NCBI RefSeq assembly: GCF_016808095.1
Contig: NC_068972.1
Span: 806,001 to 870,000, forward strand
Reading direction: 5' to 3'
Origin: Vigna angularis
Lineage: Eukaryota; Streptophyta; Magnoliopsida; Fabales; Fabaceae
Length of the DNA: 64,000 bases
Under the pieces are notes generated by a model. The model did not search any database. It was not told the DNA's origin and worked only from the letters and a program-made list of their open reading frames with translations. Positions 23,202 through 36,043 of this stretch are shown piece after piece. The position numbers and the translations under genes are program-made. Every line of letters begins with the position of its first letter. The stretch's first letter is position 1.

Positions 23202-23913
23202 AACATTATGTTTGAAATTCGTTTACTCAGTCCTACAAAATGCGAGGAAAATAGTGTGGTTCATGGGTATCCATTTTTATTTTCGCGTCCATTTAGATCT
23301 TCTCGAAATAATTTTGCAGAACTTCTTTACATGACATATTCATTTTAATCTTTATAGACTGAAAAATCCGATTCCAGTTTTTTTTTTTTGGTTTTAGTGA
23401 TGTCATCCGTGTGTTAGTATATTAAATTTTTCTCATGTGTTATTAAAACATCAAAATTGATGTTCATGAATGTATTTTGAACTAACAACATATACAATAT
23501 ATGGTTAGTAGTTCACTATGTACTAAGGTAAAATAACACATATCATGAGTCAACAAAATACGATTGATAATTTCATATATATTAAGTATAAAAAGATTTT
23601 GATAACAATATATTTTTTTTACAAAAACATTTGTTGTCATTATAATTTTGTCAAATTCAAACAATACTTTAATCTGAATTTTGTCTAATACAATGTGTTA
23701 TTGAGATTAAATTAATCATTAAGATTTATTACACTACAGACAAAAAAAAACACGTCTAAAACGAATTTTTACAACAAGAAAATTTATAACTTTTGCAATA
23801 TATATATATATATATAACACCTTATACTTACCATAATTTTCAATTTTAATATCTTTGTGGTAAAGATTATATTGGAATTTACTTTTAACTTCTAGAATAA
23901 TAAATAGTGTTGT

Positions 23914-24335
23914 CAAAATAGGTTGTAACCTGTGAGCTAGTCTTACTCATCACGAGTTTAAGCCCGGTTGAGTTTGAAAAAAACTGTAGTTTTTTTATGC
24001 GAGTTAGTTTTCAACCCGATTCACTTAGAATCCAGCTTATCTTGTTGAACCTACCTGATTTAAGTTTAATTACTTACTATTCTATGTTTCAATATTATTA
24101 TGTAACATTTTTTTATTACATAGATGTTTCAAGAGAAAAATATATTATAAATTTATCTGATCAATACTCTAATATTATAATAGAACAAGTGATACAAAAA
24201 TTATTAATATTAAAAACTTATTTGTTTTCTGTTTGTTTTTAGATTACACTTATTGTATGATATTTTTATTTATTGTGTTTGAAATTTTTCAACTCACATA
24301 AGTTGAGTTGGGTTGAATCACTAAGTGACCAACCC
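23914..24335. repeat. MITE-like repeat, related to 63488-63984
   Basis: It starts GTTGTCAAAATAGGTTGTAA and contains CACGAGTTTAAGCCCGG and TTTTTTTATGCGAGT. Near its right end is CACTAAGTGACCAACCCG. The same words, in the opposite orientation, make up the element at 63488-63984. It is therefore a second, more diverged member of one family. Its boundaries are approximate. Confidence 0.55.
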
Positions 24336-24415
24336 GTAAATGTCTTACATACTTTTTATTATAAATATTTCCGTGAATACATATATTTAAAGGCAAAGTA
24401 TTTACTTCACTCGGA

Positions 24416-24773
24416 ATCTTATTATGTTTGCAGTGAATTTGAGTTTTTAATTATTTGCATTTTATTTAAATGTTAATATCTAAACCAAAATTTTACTTGC
24501 AAAAGGTTATGTGTGATTTTGACAGTAGTTTTGAAAGTACAATATTCCTATTTTCGATATGCATTTTTTTCTTATTTATTTTGAAAAGAAAAAGCATTTT
24601 ACATTTCTTTCATCTTTAACAAGGGTGGATGTAAGTATGATACGAAATACCATGGGCAAATTTGTTAACTTTGCTAGTTTTATACGAAAAAGGAAACTTT
24701 TGAACCCCTTTTAGCAAAACTCGGAATCTCTATAAAAAAAAAACTTAAATACGCAGAAATGTGAGAATAGTAT
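24416..24773. repeat. Segmental repeat, right copy (matches 13708-14077)
   Basis: Direct-orientation copy of the segment at 13708-14077, sharing long stretches such as ATGGGCAAATTTGTTAACTT and AGGAAACTTTTGAACCCC. Function unknown; it flanks the DUF674 array on the right. Confidence 0.8.
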
Positions 24774-25501
24774 ATAGTATATTTTTAAATTTTAACTTCC
24801 TATATATATAATAAAGTATTTGGTTGAATAAGAAAAGGAAGTCACTTTTCATCAATCAGGCACGCACTTACCTGAAACAAAGCCTCTCCATTTTTTAATT
24901 CATTTTGCTAACAAATTTATATATTAAATCAATTATTAAAAAAGAAGACGCAAACCAGCATCTAACGCGTGTCTTTCTAACGACTCTAACAAGGGCTTCA
25001 ACGTAATTTCATGGCATATGATCCAGCTGGGAACACATTTACCAACGCCATCATAGGCAACGAATTTACCAAAATACCCTCTCTTTATTTTTTCCAGCTC
25101 TGCTGCATGCATGCCTTCACAATTTCACAGCACAACCTCGCTGTAATCGTATTATTATTATTATTCTATTATTATTATTATTATTATTTGCTTCGAAACA
25201 AAACCCCAATTAAAAAAAATAAAAGAAAAAGAAAAAACAGAAAGCAAAGCCGAAGAAGAAGAAGAAGAATCGAAGAAGGGTCGTAAACTTAAAAGGAGGA
25301 AATTAAGGTGTTGTACCTCTTTTTTTGACCGAGTCAAACCACACGCCGCCACCTCGCAACTCACAACCACCTCGACGGCGTTCAATTCGTCGTCGTTCCT
25401 CAACAGAAGAGAGAAAGGAGCTGGCGCTCTGAATTCGCGTGCGATCTGTTTCTCTATTCTTCATCGCAGCGAGTTAGTTGCTGGGGTTGCTGAGATCGGA
25501 T

Positions 25502-28500
25502 ATGATGGTTTCTCGGGGGCTGTTCGGGTGGTCCCCGCCACATATACAGCCTCTCACGCCGGTATCCGAGGTTTCGGAGCCGCCGGAGTCGCCGTCGCCG
25601 TATCTGGACCTCGGGGCCGAGACCTCCGCGTCGCAGCCGATGGAGGTCGAGGAAGAGATGGAGGAGGCTGAAGAGATTGAGCCGCCGCCTGCCGCCGTTC
25701 CCTTCTCTCACCTCTTCGCCTGCGCCGACCGCCTCGACTGGTTTCTCATGATCGTCGGCTCCCTCGCCGCCGCCGCGCACGGCACCGCTCTAGTCGTTTA
25801 CTTGCATTACTTCGCCAAGGTTCTTTGGGTTCCTAAGCAGTTTTCGGCGGAAGATCAGTTTCAGAGGTTCAAGGAGGTTAGGTTTCGTTTCGTTTTCTAT
25901 CGAAACCCTAGTTTGTTATTGTGCGCTGCTTCTGGATTTTAGTTAGTTTCTATTAATTTGATTTCGCTTACCTTAGGCAGTGAAATTAAGTCTCGTGTAC
26001 TGTGCTATTAGTTTTTTGTAGTTTTTATCTCCATGGTTGCCGTGCGGTTTGAGTTAATTGAACAATTAACTTTCATTAAAAGCTGACCTGACTACACTAA
26101 GTATGGCATAGTGTAGCCCTTCCCTCTTTTCTCCGTTATAAGTTTATTCCCTTTCTGTAAGGGTTTATTGTCCTGGTCAGAGTAGTTCGTGGATGGATCA
26201 CCCAAGCCATCAGGGGCACGATGCACTCTGTTTAGGGTTCCAAACTCAGCATTGGCAATTTGGCACAAGTGTTGCACATGTCCTCGGAATTAACCCCGTG
26301 TTTCAAATATATTTTAGCCTATCTTTCTGTAGTTATAAATTTACTTTGTTTGCGGGTTTAGGTAGCAACGATTTCATTACTTAATCATTTAAAAAGTGAT
26401 GCTAGAAGTTTATTTGTCTAGCATGAGAAAAGGTTTTAAGAAAGTGAGGACAGTGGGAATATAAACAGATTGATATAGGTGGCGAAGTAGAGCCTGGTTT
26501 GTCCACCTGATGATTGATAAGATTCTCCATGAGAAGGCCACTCACTTACTGTCTGGATTTGAGACCTACAGCTACTATTTAAAAAATATCTTCCCTCTCA
26601 TCTCATGTTTACATAGATTGTTGTTGATAGGAATTTCCGGGGTTATGTTAAAGGCAGGGCAAATTTTTGGCATAGGGAGGGATTTAAGGGACAGTTCTCT
26701 GGATATTCGTAAGCTTTGAACAGTAACCTTTTTGTACAGGGTATCAAGGGCTTTGGGGTCAAACAAGGATTACTCAGGGTATTGATGGGATGGACTTTTA
26801 TTTCTATTTGTCAAGGAAATTAAGTCTTGGGTGAAGTGCAAAACTTGAGTAAGTTGAACAATAGGTAATAAGCATAAGGCAATAAAACAGGCCTTTCGCC
26901 TAGGGTTTGGTTGCATAACAATACAAAGGCACACAACTTAGAAGGGAACAATTTCCTCCTTATATTCATAAATCTGATCAGTCATTTTTCTTTTCAGGTG
27001 CTATAAATACAGTAGTTCTATTAAGTGGAAAAACGTTAGCCTTTTTTAAATAGGATGGATATGACTTATGCTCCTTGGATAAGGAATTTCTAAAAATCAA
27101 GCTAAGCTATTTAACCTTAGAAAATTTGCAATGTTGACCTTGCATAGGAAATTCCAAAATTTAACAATTATTATGGCCAGTTTGGAATATTACAATTATT
27201 GTTGCAATTTAAGTAATTAATATAAATTGAGGCAACCTGACCTTTAAACTTAGACTTTCTTTGATTTTAGAGCTTCTTGCATTGCGTCACCAGAACTCAA
27301 CATTTTACTAATAAATTACTTCTGTGAGAAGTTGCACGGGCAATAACTATGCAGAAGAACTTTAATCATTTGGCATGGTTAACTGACATGAATGAACATT
27401 AGGTTTTTTGTTTTAAATCAGTTTCCACCAAGGATCTGAAGAGTATGGCTGTCCATTTTTCAACTGGTTAATTTAGTAGTTGAACCATATGACTTCATAA
27501 CTAGGACTTTAATTATTTTTCGAGGTGCATAGTTTGTAAACAAGATTTGAAAAATGGACTTGTATGCTTATTTACCTCTTTTTTTTCTACAGCTTGCTTT
27601 AACCATTGTTTATATTGCTGGTGGAGTTTTTGCTGCTGGTTGGATTGGTAAGTTAATTACAAGGAATATTTCTTATTAGATGTTACATTTAAGGTTCGTT
27701 CAATACTAATCTTTCTTGATTAATAGAGGTTTCATGTTGGATTCTTACTGGAGAACGGCAGACTGCTGTGATCAGATCAAAATATGTCCAAGTATTACTT
27801 AACCAAGATATGAGTTTTTTTGATACTTATGGAAATAATGGAGACATTGTGAGTCAAGTATTAAGTGATGTGCTGCTCATTCAGTCTGCTCTTAGTGAAA
27901 AGGTTCGTTGGGCTCTTATTGTGTGTATATTCAGTATTCACTCCTCTGTAAATTTGCTATTCTTTCCAGAAAAATCTCAATGCATATTTTATACTGTGTA
28001 TTGACTTTTGATGATACAGGTTGGGAATTATATTCATAATATGGCAACATTCTTCAGTGGTCTTGTTATTGCTTTTATCAATTGTTGGCAGATTGCATTG
28101 ATAACATTAGCTACAGGTCCATTTATTGTTGCTGCAGGAGGAATATCAAATATATTCCTCCACAGGCTTGCCGAGAATATTCAAGATGCATATGCTGAAG
28201 CAGCCAGCATTGCTGAACAGGTTATTTGTAGTTAAACTTCAATTCATTCTTGCTTTGAACCATTGATTATTGTGCACACAGACACACATTCAATTCAGGT
28301 GTGGATTTCAATTGATTTTAATTTTAATATTTTACTAACCACCAAAAGAAAGAAAGGATTTAATGTTTGAAAGTTTCTCGTATCATGTATCTGATTTTAT
28401 AGCTTTCCTTTTACCATCATCCAGTATATGTATTTCAATTTGGGCTGTGAAGAGGTCTTTGATGTAATCAAATTTTATGCCTTTCCTTACCATGTTATGT

Positions 28501-31500
28501 AAATGAGACTTGCTGTTGGTCATATGGTATCCATGTTATAGAACTTGTCAGAAAGAAAAGAGAAAAAGTACAACTTGGGGGATTGATAAGATATTCTTCT
28601 AAAAAGAAGACTCTATTGCAGAATATCTTTTGGCATATTTGCAACTTCCTTCAAGCAGACATGAGCATAATTGCAAACAGAAGTCATGATGAACATACTT
28701 TAACACATTTAAAGCCACACAAACACCCTAAAATATGCCAGCATTCTGCTGCAACCAAATATTGCAATGCTGAATGCTCTGCTTTTCTGACTATGGCATG
28801 TTGAGCACAGATCTCCTATCCTTTGTTCCTTCAATTAGGAATGGAAAACTAAGTCCCAAATTTGTGAAATGGTATCCTTGAAGTAAAATGCTTCTTGATT
28901 TTTGCTAGTAATTTATTCCTTGTAATTGTGGATTAGTTGTCTCTTAGAACATGTAGGTTTAGGTTTAAATCAACCTCACAAAGCTGGCTTGTAAGGTAAA
29001 GATTGCGTCAACTTATATACTATAATTTGACCATATCTTAGTCGATGTGAGATCTCAAATAGTTTTTAATTTACATATTATATACATGAGTGCCATTTAG
29101 TTCATTATAATTGGAAATTTTTTTCAGGTTTACTTTATGGATGGAAGTGAATGAATACCATTGCCTGGTTTTCTTTATTTATCTTTAAGTTTGGAGAATC
29201 AGTTCATTTATATGTGTTTTTGCTTTAATGGTTTGAATTTGGTGAAATGGGAAGAAAGGTAATGTTCTCATTATTGGATGAATTGTTTTAACAACCAGTT
29301 CTAAATATGTATATTTTCTTGTGATGCAGGCAGTTTCCTATATAAGGACCTTGTATGCATTTACAAATGAAACATTGTCTAAATATTCATATGCAACATC
29401 GCTTCAAGCTACTCTTAGATATGGTATATTGATAAGTCTTGTTCAAGGGCTTGGCCTTGGTTTTACTTATGGACTTGCAATATGTTCTTGTGCATTACAA
29501 CTCTGGGTTGGAAGGCTCCTGGTTATACATGGAAAAGCTCATGGTGGTGAAATTGTAACAGCTCTGTTTGCTGTGATTCTAAGTGGCTTGTGAGCATCAT
29601 TCCCAACTCATTTTTTTTCTTTATCTGTTATGCATTTTTCTTACAGTTTGTGTTAATTTGATTAAGGGGATTGAATCAAGCAGCAACAAATTTCTACTCA
29701 TTTGATCAAGGGCGCATAGCTGCCTATAGACTATTTGAGATGATTAGCCGGTCATCCTCATCTTTTAATCATGATGGCAGTGCTCCAGCTTCTGTGCAAG
29801 GAAATATAGAGTTTCGGAATGTATACTTCAGTTATCTTTCTCGCCCTGAAATCCCTATCTTGAGTGGGTTTTATCTCACTGTTCCTGCTAAAAAGACTGT
29901 GGCACTTGTTGGAAGAAATGGCTCTGGTAAAAGTAGTATTATTCCCCTTATGGAGCGATTCTATGATCCAACTTTAGGTACTTTTTTCCGTTGTTGTTGC
30001 AAGTTTATTCTATATCACATCTAAAACTCTTTATAGGTCAATTCATATTTAAATAAATTTACCTATTTGTGGTTCAGGGGAAGTTCTTTTAGATGGTGAA
30101 AACATAAAGAATATGAAACTGGAATGGTTAAGGAGTCAGATAGGACTGGTCACCCAGGAACCTGCTTTGCTCAGTTTGAGTATAAGAGACAACATTGCTT
30201 ATGGAAGAGATACCACCATGGATCAAATTGAAGAGGCTGCTAAAATAGCTCATGCACATACCTTTATCAGCTCATTAGATAAAGGTTATGACACACAGGT
30301 GAAACTTGATTGAAATGATTGTTTGAAACCTATGTTGTTTTGGATGAAACCTGTGTATTTCAATTATGTCCTTTTTGGTGGGAATCTCTTTTCACCTCCT
30401 AAACCAGGGTTCTGTCTTTTCAGGTTGGCAGGGCAGGTCTAGCTTTAACAGAAGAGCAGAAAATAAAGCTTTCTATTGCAAGAGCTGTGCTTTTAAATCC
30501 ATCCATTCTTCTTCTTGACGAGGTTACTGGTGGACTTGATTTTGAGGCTGAGAGGTCTGTTCAGGAAGCTCTTGACCTGCTAATGTTGGGACGCTCAACA
30601 ATAATAATTGCTCGAAGGCTTAGTCTTATAAAGAATGCTGATTATATAGCTGTCATGGAGGATGGTCAGCTTGTTGAAATGGGTACACATGATGAGTTAC
30701 TGACCCTGGATGGCTTATACGCAGAGCTTCTACGATGTGAAGAAGCCACAAAACTTCCCAAGAGGTTTGTTACTGCCTCAAATCACGGTTCAACTTTTGC
30801 CATGCACTTTTTTGTGTTTGTGAAGAATATAACATGAATTTTAAGATACAGATACTGTGATTGTCAAGGTGACAATAAGTCTGTTAATGTTTTACTATAA
30901 TAATAAACTAATAATTGTTACACAATGGTTGAGTTCACTGTTTTTATAATTTGCAAGATTTCATCATTTGCTTAATGAAAAATCACTTTTTCTTTGGTCA
31001 TCCAGGATGCCTGTTCGAAATTATAAGGAGACTGCAACTTTCCAAATGGAGAAGGATTCTTCAGAAAGTCACAGCTTCAAAGAACCTTCATCTCCTAAAA
31101 TGATAAAGTCACCCTCTCTTCAAAGAGTTTCTGCCCTTTTTCGGCCCTCGGATGGCTTTTTTAATTCACAAGAATCACCAAAAATTCGGAGGCCACCATC
31201 AGAGAAGATGATGGAAAATGGACAGTCTTTAGATTCAGCAGACAAGGAACCATCAATTAAAAGGCAGGATAGTTTTGAAATGAGACTACCGGAGTTACCC
31301 AAGATTGATGTTCAATGTGTGCATAGACAAAAGTCAAATGGTTCTGACCCAGAATCCCCTGTTTCACCTCTTTTAACATCTGATCCTAAAAATGAACGCT
31401 CCCATTCACAGACTTTTAGCAGGCCTGACAGTCATTCTGGTGATCTTTCGGTGAAAATGACTGAAACAAAGGATGCGAGGCATCGAAAACAACCCTCAAT

Positions 31501-34219
31501 ATGGAGGCTAGCAGAACTTAGTTTTGCAGAGTGGCTTTATGCTGTGTTAGGAAGCACGGGCGCTGCTATCTTTGGTTCTTTCAATCCCCTTCTTGCCTAT
31601 GTTATTGGTTTGGTGGTGACAGATTACTATAAAATTGATGACGAACGTCACTTCCAAAGGGAGATAGACAAATGGTGCTTGATCATTGCCTGCATGGGTA
31701 TTGTGACGGTTGTTGCCAACTTTTTACAGCATTTCTACTTTGGTATTATGGGGGAGAAAATGACAGAAAGAGTTAGGAGAATGATGTTCTCAGGTGCGTA
31801 AATTTGAATTGTTATTATTTAGAAGAAAATCATATTGGACTACTGCCCTATACTTAACCTGTTTTAATAACATTGCAGCCATGCTACGCAATGAAACTGG
31901 ATGGTTTGATGAAGAGGAAAATAGTGCTGACAACCTATCAATGCGCTTGGCCAATGATGCTACGTTTGTGCGAGCAGCTTTCAGTAACCGCCTTTCCATA
32001 TTTATACAGGACAGTGCTGCAGTTATTGTTGCATTTCTCATTGGTGTTTTGCTGCACTGGCGATTAGCACTTGTGGCTTTAGCAACACTTCCAGTTCTTT
32101 GTGTTTCTGCTGTTGCCCAGGTTTGCAACTGCTTTTCTGATTCTGCCATGTAATTTTGTGTATTTCGTTTTCATGTACACAGTCTGTAAATTTTTTTTGT
32201 TTTTATTTTGAAATTCATATTTTCCATTTTTTTTCATATCAACAACAGCCATGTGTTTTCGCACAAGGTGGTGGGTTGGTCAGTATCTTTTTTCCCATTT
32301 TCTGTGATGATTATTAGGGAAGTTGAATAATTGGTAGTGATTATGACCAATTAATGTAATGTCTCCTTTGCCTCATGAATGTCGTGAGAGTACCAAAACA
32401 AATCCAAAAACCATGAAATGCCTTGGGGTCTGTGTATGTGCAAGACTTGCTAATGTTTAAAAGGAAAAATAACACTGTTTCACTTTGTGTATCAGTTTAT
32501 ATCTCTGTCACCCTCTTTTGTATTATTTATTTGTGTATATTTCACTGTAAAATTGGAAACAATGTTTCATGTGTTTCATCGATTACTGAAAACTAAAGCA
32601 CTAAAGCACATTTAATTGTGATTGCTTTAAGAAGTTTATATTGAAATTATCTGTGCCATTGGGATAATTTCAATTATAATTTGTAATGTATCTGTTTGTG
32701 CTTGAGTAATCAATGGGCTGTAATTATTGTAATTTGGCAGTGTCTTTGCAGGATAAAAAGTACAATTATTGAATGCTACTTATACCTCTTTATGGGGGTT
32801 TCATTTTCATTTATGGAAATTCTTATTTATGTCGATTATGTTTAATTTCAATTACTATAGCTAACAGACCTGGTTTTGCTGACTTTTGTGAATGACTGAT
32901 GATAGTACTGGCTATGGATAATGATGTTTTTATTAATTTGCTTGTGGTTAGCATGATGCATGTGTTAAGCAGTCTCCTTAATTTTGCAGAAATTATGGCT
33001 TGCTGGATTTTCAAAGGGCATACAAGAAATGCACAGAAAGGCATCTTTGGTTCTTGAAGATGCAGTTAGGAATATTTACACTGTTGTTGCATTTTGTGCT
33101 GGTAATAAGGTGATGGAACTCTACCAGTTACAGTTAAATAAAATATTTAAGCAAAGCTTTCTTCATGGAGTGGCCATTGGTTTTGCATTTGGCTTTTCAC
33201 AGTTTCTGCTCTTTGCATGTAATGCCCTTCTACTTTGGTACACTGCAATATGTGTAAATAAGGGATATGTGAAGACACCTACTGCTCTCAAGGAGTACAT
33301 GGTTTTCTCATTTGCTACCTTTGCCCTTGTGGAGCCTTTTGGGTTGGCTCCTTACATACTTAAGCGACGTAAATCTCTCATATCAGTGTTTGAAATTATA
33401 GATCGTGTGCCTAAGATTGATCCTGATGATAACAAAGCAATGAAGCCACCCAATGTATATGGGAGCATTGAGTTGAAAAATGTTGATTTTTGTTATCCTT
33501 CCCGGCCAGAAGTGTTGGTATTAAGCAATTTTAGCCTCAAAGTCAATGGAGGGCAAACAATTGCTGTAGTGGGAGTTTCCGGGTCAGGGAAGAGCACAAT
33601 AATATCTTTGATCGAGAGATTCTACGATCCAGTTTCTGGCCAAGTTTTGCTAGATGGGAGGGATTTAAAGCAATATAATTTGAGATGGTTGAGGAGCCAC
33701 CTTGGTCTGGTTCAGCAGGAACCGATTATCTTCTCAACAACCATAAGGGAAAACATCATATATGCCAGACATAATGCCAGTGAAGCTGAAATAAAGGAGG
33801 CTGCAAGAATAGCAAATGCTCATCACTTCATCAGTAGTTTGCCTCATGGTTATGACACTCATGTTGGGATGAGAGGTGTTGACTTAACCCCTGGACAAAA
33901 ACAGAGAATTGCAATTGCAAGGGTAATTCTTAAAAATGCTCCTATTTTGTTGCTGGATGAAGCTAGTTCATCAATTGAATCTGAGTCAAGCCGAGTGGTG
34001 CAAGAGGCTCTAGACACCCTAGTAATGGGAAACAAAACCACTATTTTAATAGCACACAGAGCTGCAATGATGAGGCACGTGGACAACATAGTAGTTCTAA
34101 ATGGAGGAAGGATAGTGGAGGAGGGGACCCATGATTCATTGGTGGCAAAAAATGGTCTGTATGTCCGATTGATGCAACCTCATTTTGGTAAGGCTTTGCG
34201 TCAGCATCGGCTTGTTTAG
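25502..34219 (+). CDS. ABCB20: Full-size ABC transporter, ABCB20/ABCB6 type, 11 exons
   Basis: B-subfamily (MDR/PGP) exporter; ABCB6 and ABCB20 act at the plasma membrane in auxin transport (known from Arabidopsis). Exons: 25502-25876, 27593-27647, 27727-27902, 28020-28220, 29330-29589, 29667-29977, 30078-30298, 30424-30764, 31006-31793, 31879-32120, 32990-34219; all GT-AG, 1399 residues, close to the Arabidopsis length (about 1400, from memory). Order: TMD1, NBD1, linker, TMD2, NBD2. NBD1 has Walker A GRNGSGKSS (about 438-446) and Walker B ILLLDE (about 561), but its signature is LTEEQ and its switch histidine is Arg (IIARRLS). NBD2 keeps GVSGSGKST (about 1185), LTPGQ, ILLLDE and the His of IAHRAA. 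The start MMVSRGLFGWSPPH matches the family. Intron 1 is 1.7 kb. Confidence 0.97.
28955..29070. repeat. Dispersed legume-type repeat in intron 4 of the ABC transporter gene
   Basis: The stretch contains AACCTCACAAAGCTGGCTTG, TAAGGTAAAGATTGCGTC, CAACTTATATACTATAA and AGTCGATGTGAGATCTCA. From memory these words belong to a very abundant dispersed repeat in bean and soybean genomes. Only one copy is in this window, so this rests on recall. Confidence 0.4.
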
Positions 34220-36043
34220 AATGGGAGTATGCAATGTGAGTAGTTGCAGCTAATGTTGGTTCATGAGAATTGTTTCATAAACTACTTGAGTTGAATGAGT
34301 GGTGATTGCAGCACCTGATGGAATCTTCCAATGTCAGGTGGAGGCTTGTATGTAGCAATAATGGGAGTATGGGATCAGCACTCAGGCATTGATAGGCATA
34401 GGAAGAGGGTGCTTTGGCAGGGATAGTGTAGGATTTGAATACAGGAAGCTGGAATTCGGTATTCTTTTGGAGGCAAGAAGTTTAGGCTGACCGAAGGTGT
34501 TGTCTCCACGGCATATTGATTTTGTTTTACAACGAGAGGAAGGCGGCGGCATCAACTCTAATTCAGCCGAGTTACTCTTCTATTCTATTGGACTTCCTTT
34601 TCACTCTTCCAGTCTCTCAAGCGTGGATCTTATTCACTCCTGTATTTTTTCTACTTTAGTGAAAATTGTAGAATATACAGTCTCAAGTGTTGTTGTAAAA
34701 CCTCTGTATATACATAGCCATAGTTTAGAAGCAGTTCCTTTTAGTGCTTGAATTACACGAGTTCTCTAGTTTTTTTTGTCCTTAGATAATTATAGATGCC
34801 AATTTCCACGTGTATTTTTACCAACTAGTTTGATACATTGCTGTAGTCGTTTATCTTAATTAATTTGCTATTTTTGTTTTGAATTAATGAGCTTATAAAT
34901 AGACAAATGAGTGGAGAAAGACACTACATTATTCCATGTGAGATTTTCATAGCTTTTAAGGAACTGCTTCACATCCAATCTTCGGTTCTACATTTCGTGA
35001 GAACTCATGATTCTTTGTAATTGTATTTAAGGTTCTTTTCTCCCAGCAACGTGATGTCCATAATTTGTTAAATATGGTTTTATTTCTTCTAATAGTTATA
35101 CTATGTAATTGGTCTAATAATTTCCCTGACAGTTTTTTTTTATCGTATTATTTGGCACCCCAAATCTACTTGGATAGATTTTTCTTCCCCGTTTTCAGAG
35201 ATTTCCAAGAGATCCAACGGGCACAGTCCCCAAGGAGATCACTGGGTAACAAAAAAATTGTCATTCTGACGATGCTAGATAAAAAAAAATACAAAACAAA
35301 CCCAAAAAAGAGGATACCAAAATGTTTCACATAATTGGTACAGAAGAAAAAGAAACAATTCTTCGAAGAAAAAACAATTGCGAACAATGCATAATTATTA
35401 TAGCCATCAAATAAGCACAAAAGATGAAGAATATATTAAAAAGAAAGATTCAGAAAAAGTCTAGATTGAAGCGCACCTTTTGTTCACAAAGAAAATGTCT
35501 CCGCTCTACTTTAAATTACGATACGTTCTTCCGGCAGCAAATCCTCTGGCTCGATATTATATAGGGAAAGATACTTAAAACTATTGAACATGAATCTTTC
35601 GCAATGTTTATATTCGAGTAGCAGAATTTTAACAAGGAAGATGAAGTCTTTTCTCCTTGTTTTTCTGTACGTAATGTTTATTATACCGTAAGAATTTCTA
35701 ACAACCTTCACAAATATATTTGAACCAGTCAAATCCAATTCCTAAAATTCAGATATTACGATAATGTAGTTTTTATTTTAAAAAACAACATATTTTTTAC
35801 TCCTAAATCCTAATTATAAAATAGAGAGCAGGAACAAATTAGGTCTGTTTGCACACCACATAACACGTGTCCTACGCTCCGTTATCGTGTCGTTGGTATT
35901 AATCAATGCTATAAAGAATACAATTAGTATTGGTGTGGTAGAAGACCTCATTGACCCATAAACATTTATATTTACTGATATACAAATATTTGAAAACTGT
36001 AGGCATATTTAAACAAGTCTTGGTTGAATTGTCCCGTGACATT
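34220..36043. other. 3' UTR of the ABC transporter gene and spacer before the PsbP-like gene
   Basis: About the first 550 bases are of mixed composition and probably form the 3' UTR. The rest is AT-rich, with no supported gene; open frames at 35065, 35166 and 35511 have low-complexity translations. The PsbP-like gene ends on the opposite strand at 36044, so the two genes converge. Confidence 0.5.

Larger units (their letters stand above)
23202..25501. other. Spacer between the DUF674 array and the ABC transporter gene
   Basis: No gene is supported. It holds a possible CACTA-type end at 23730 (CACTACAGACAAAAAAA), a MITE-like repeat at 23914-24335 and the right copy of a segmental repeat (24416-24773). 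From about 24980 lies the ABC transporter promoter and leader, with a TTA-rich microsatellite (25150-25186) and a GAA-rich leader (25240-25270). Confidence 0.5.

Noticed and set aside
25011..25286. 91-codon frame before the ABC transporter gene
   Set aside because: Built from a TTA microsatellite and GAA-rich leader; low complexity.
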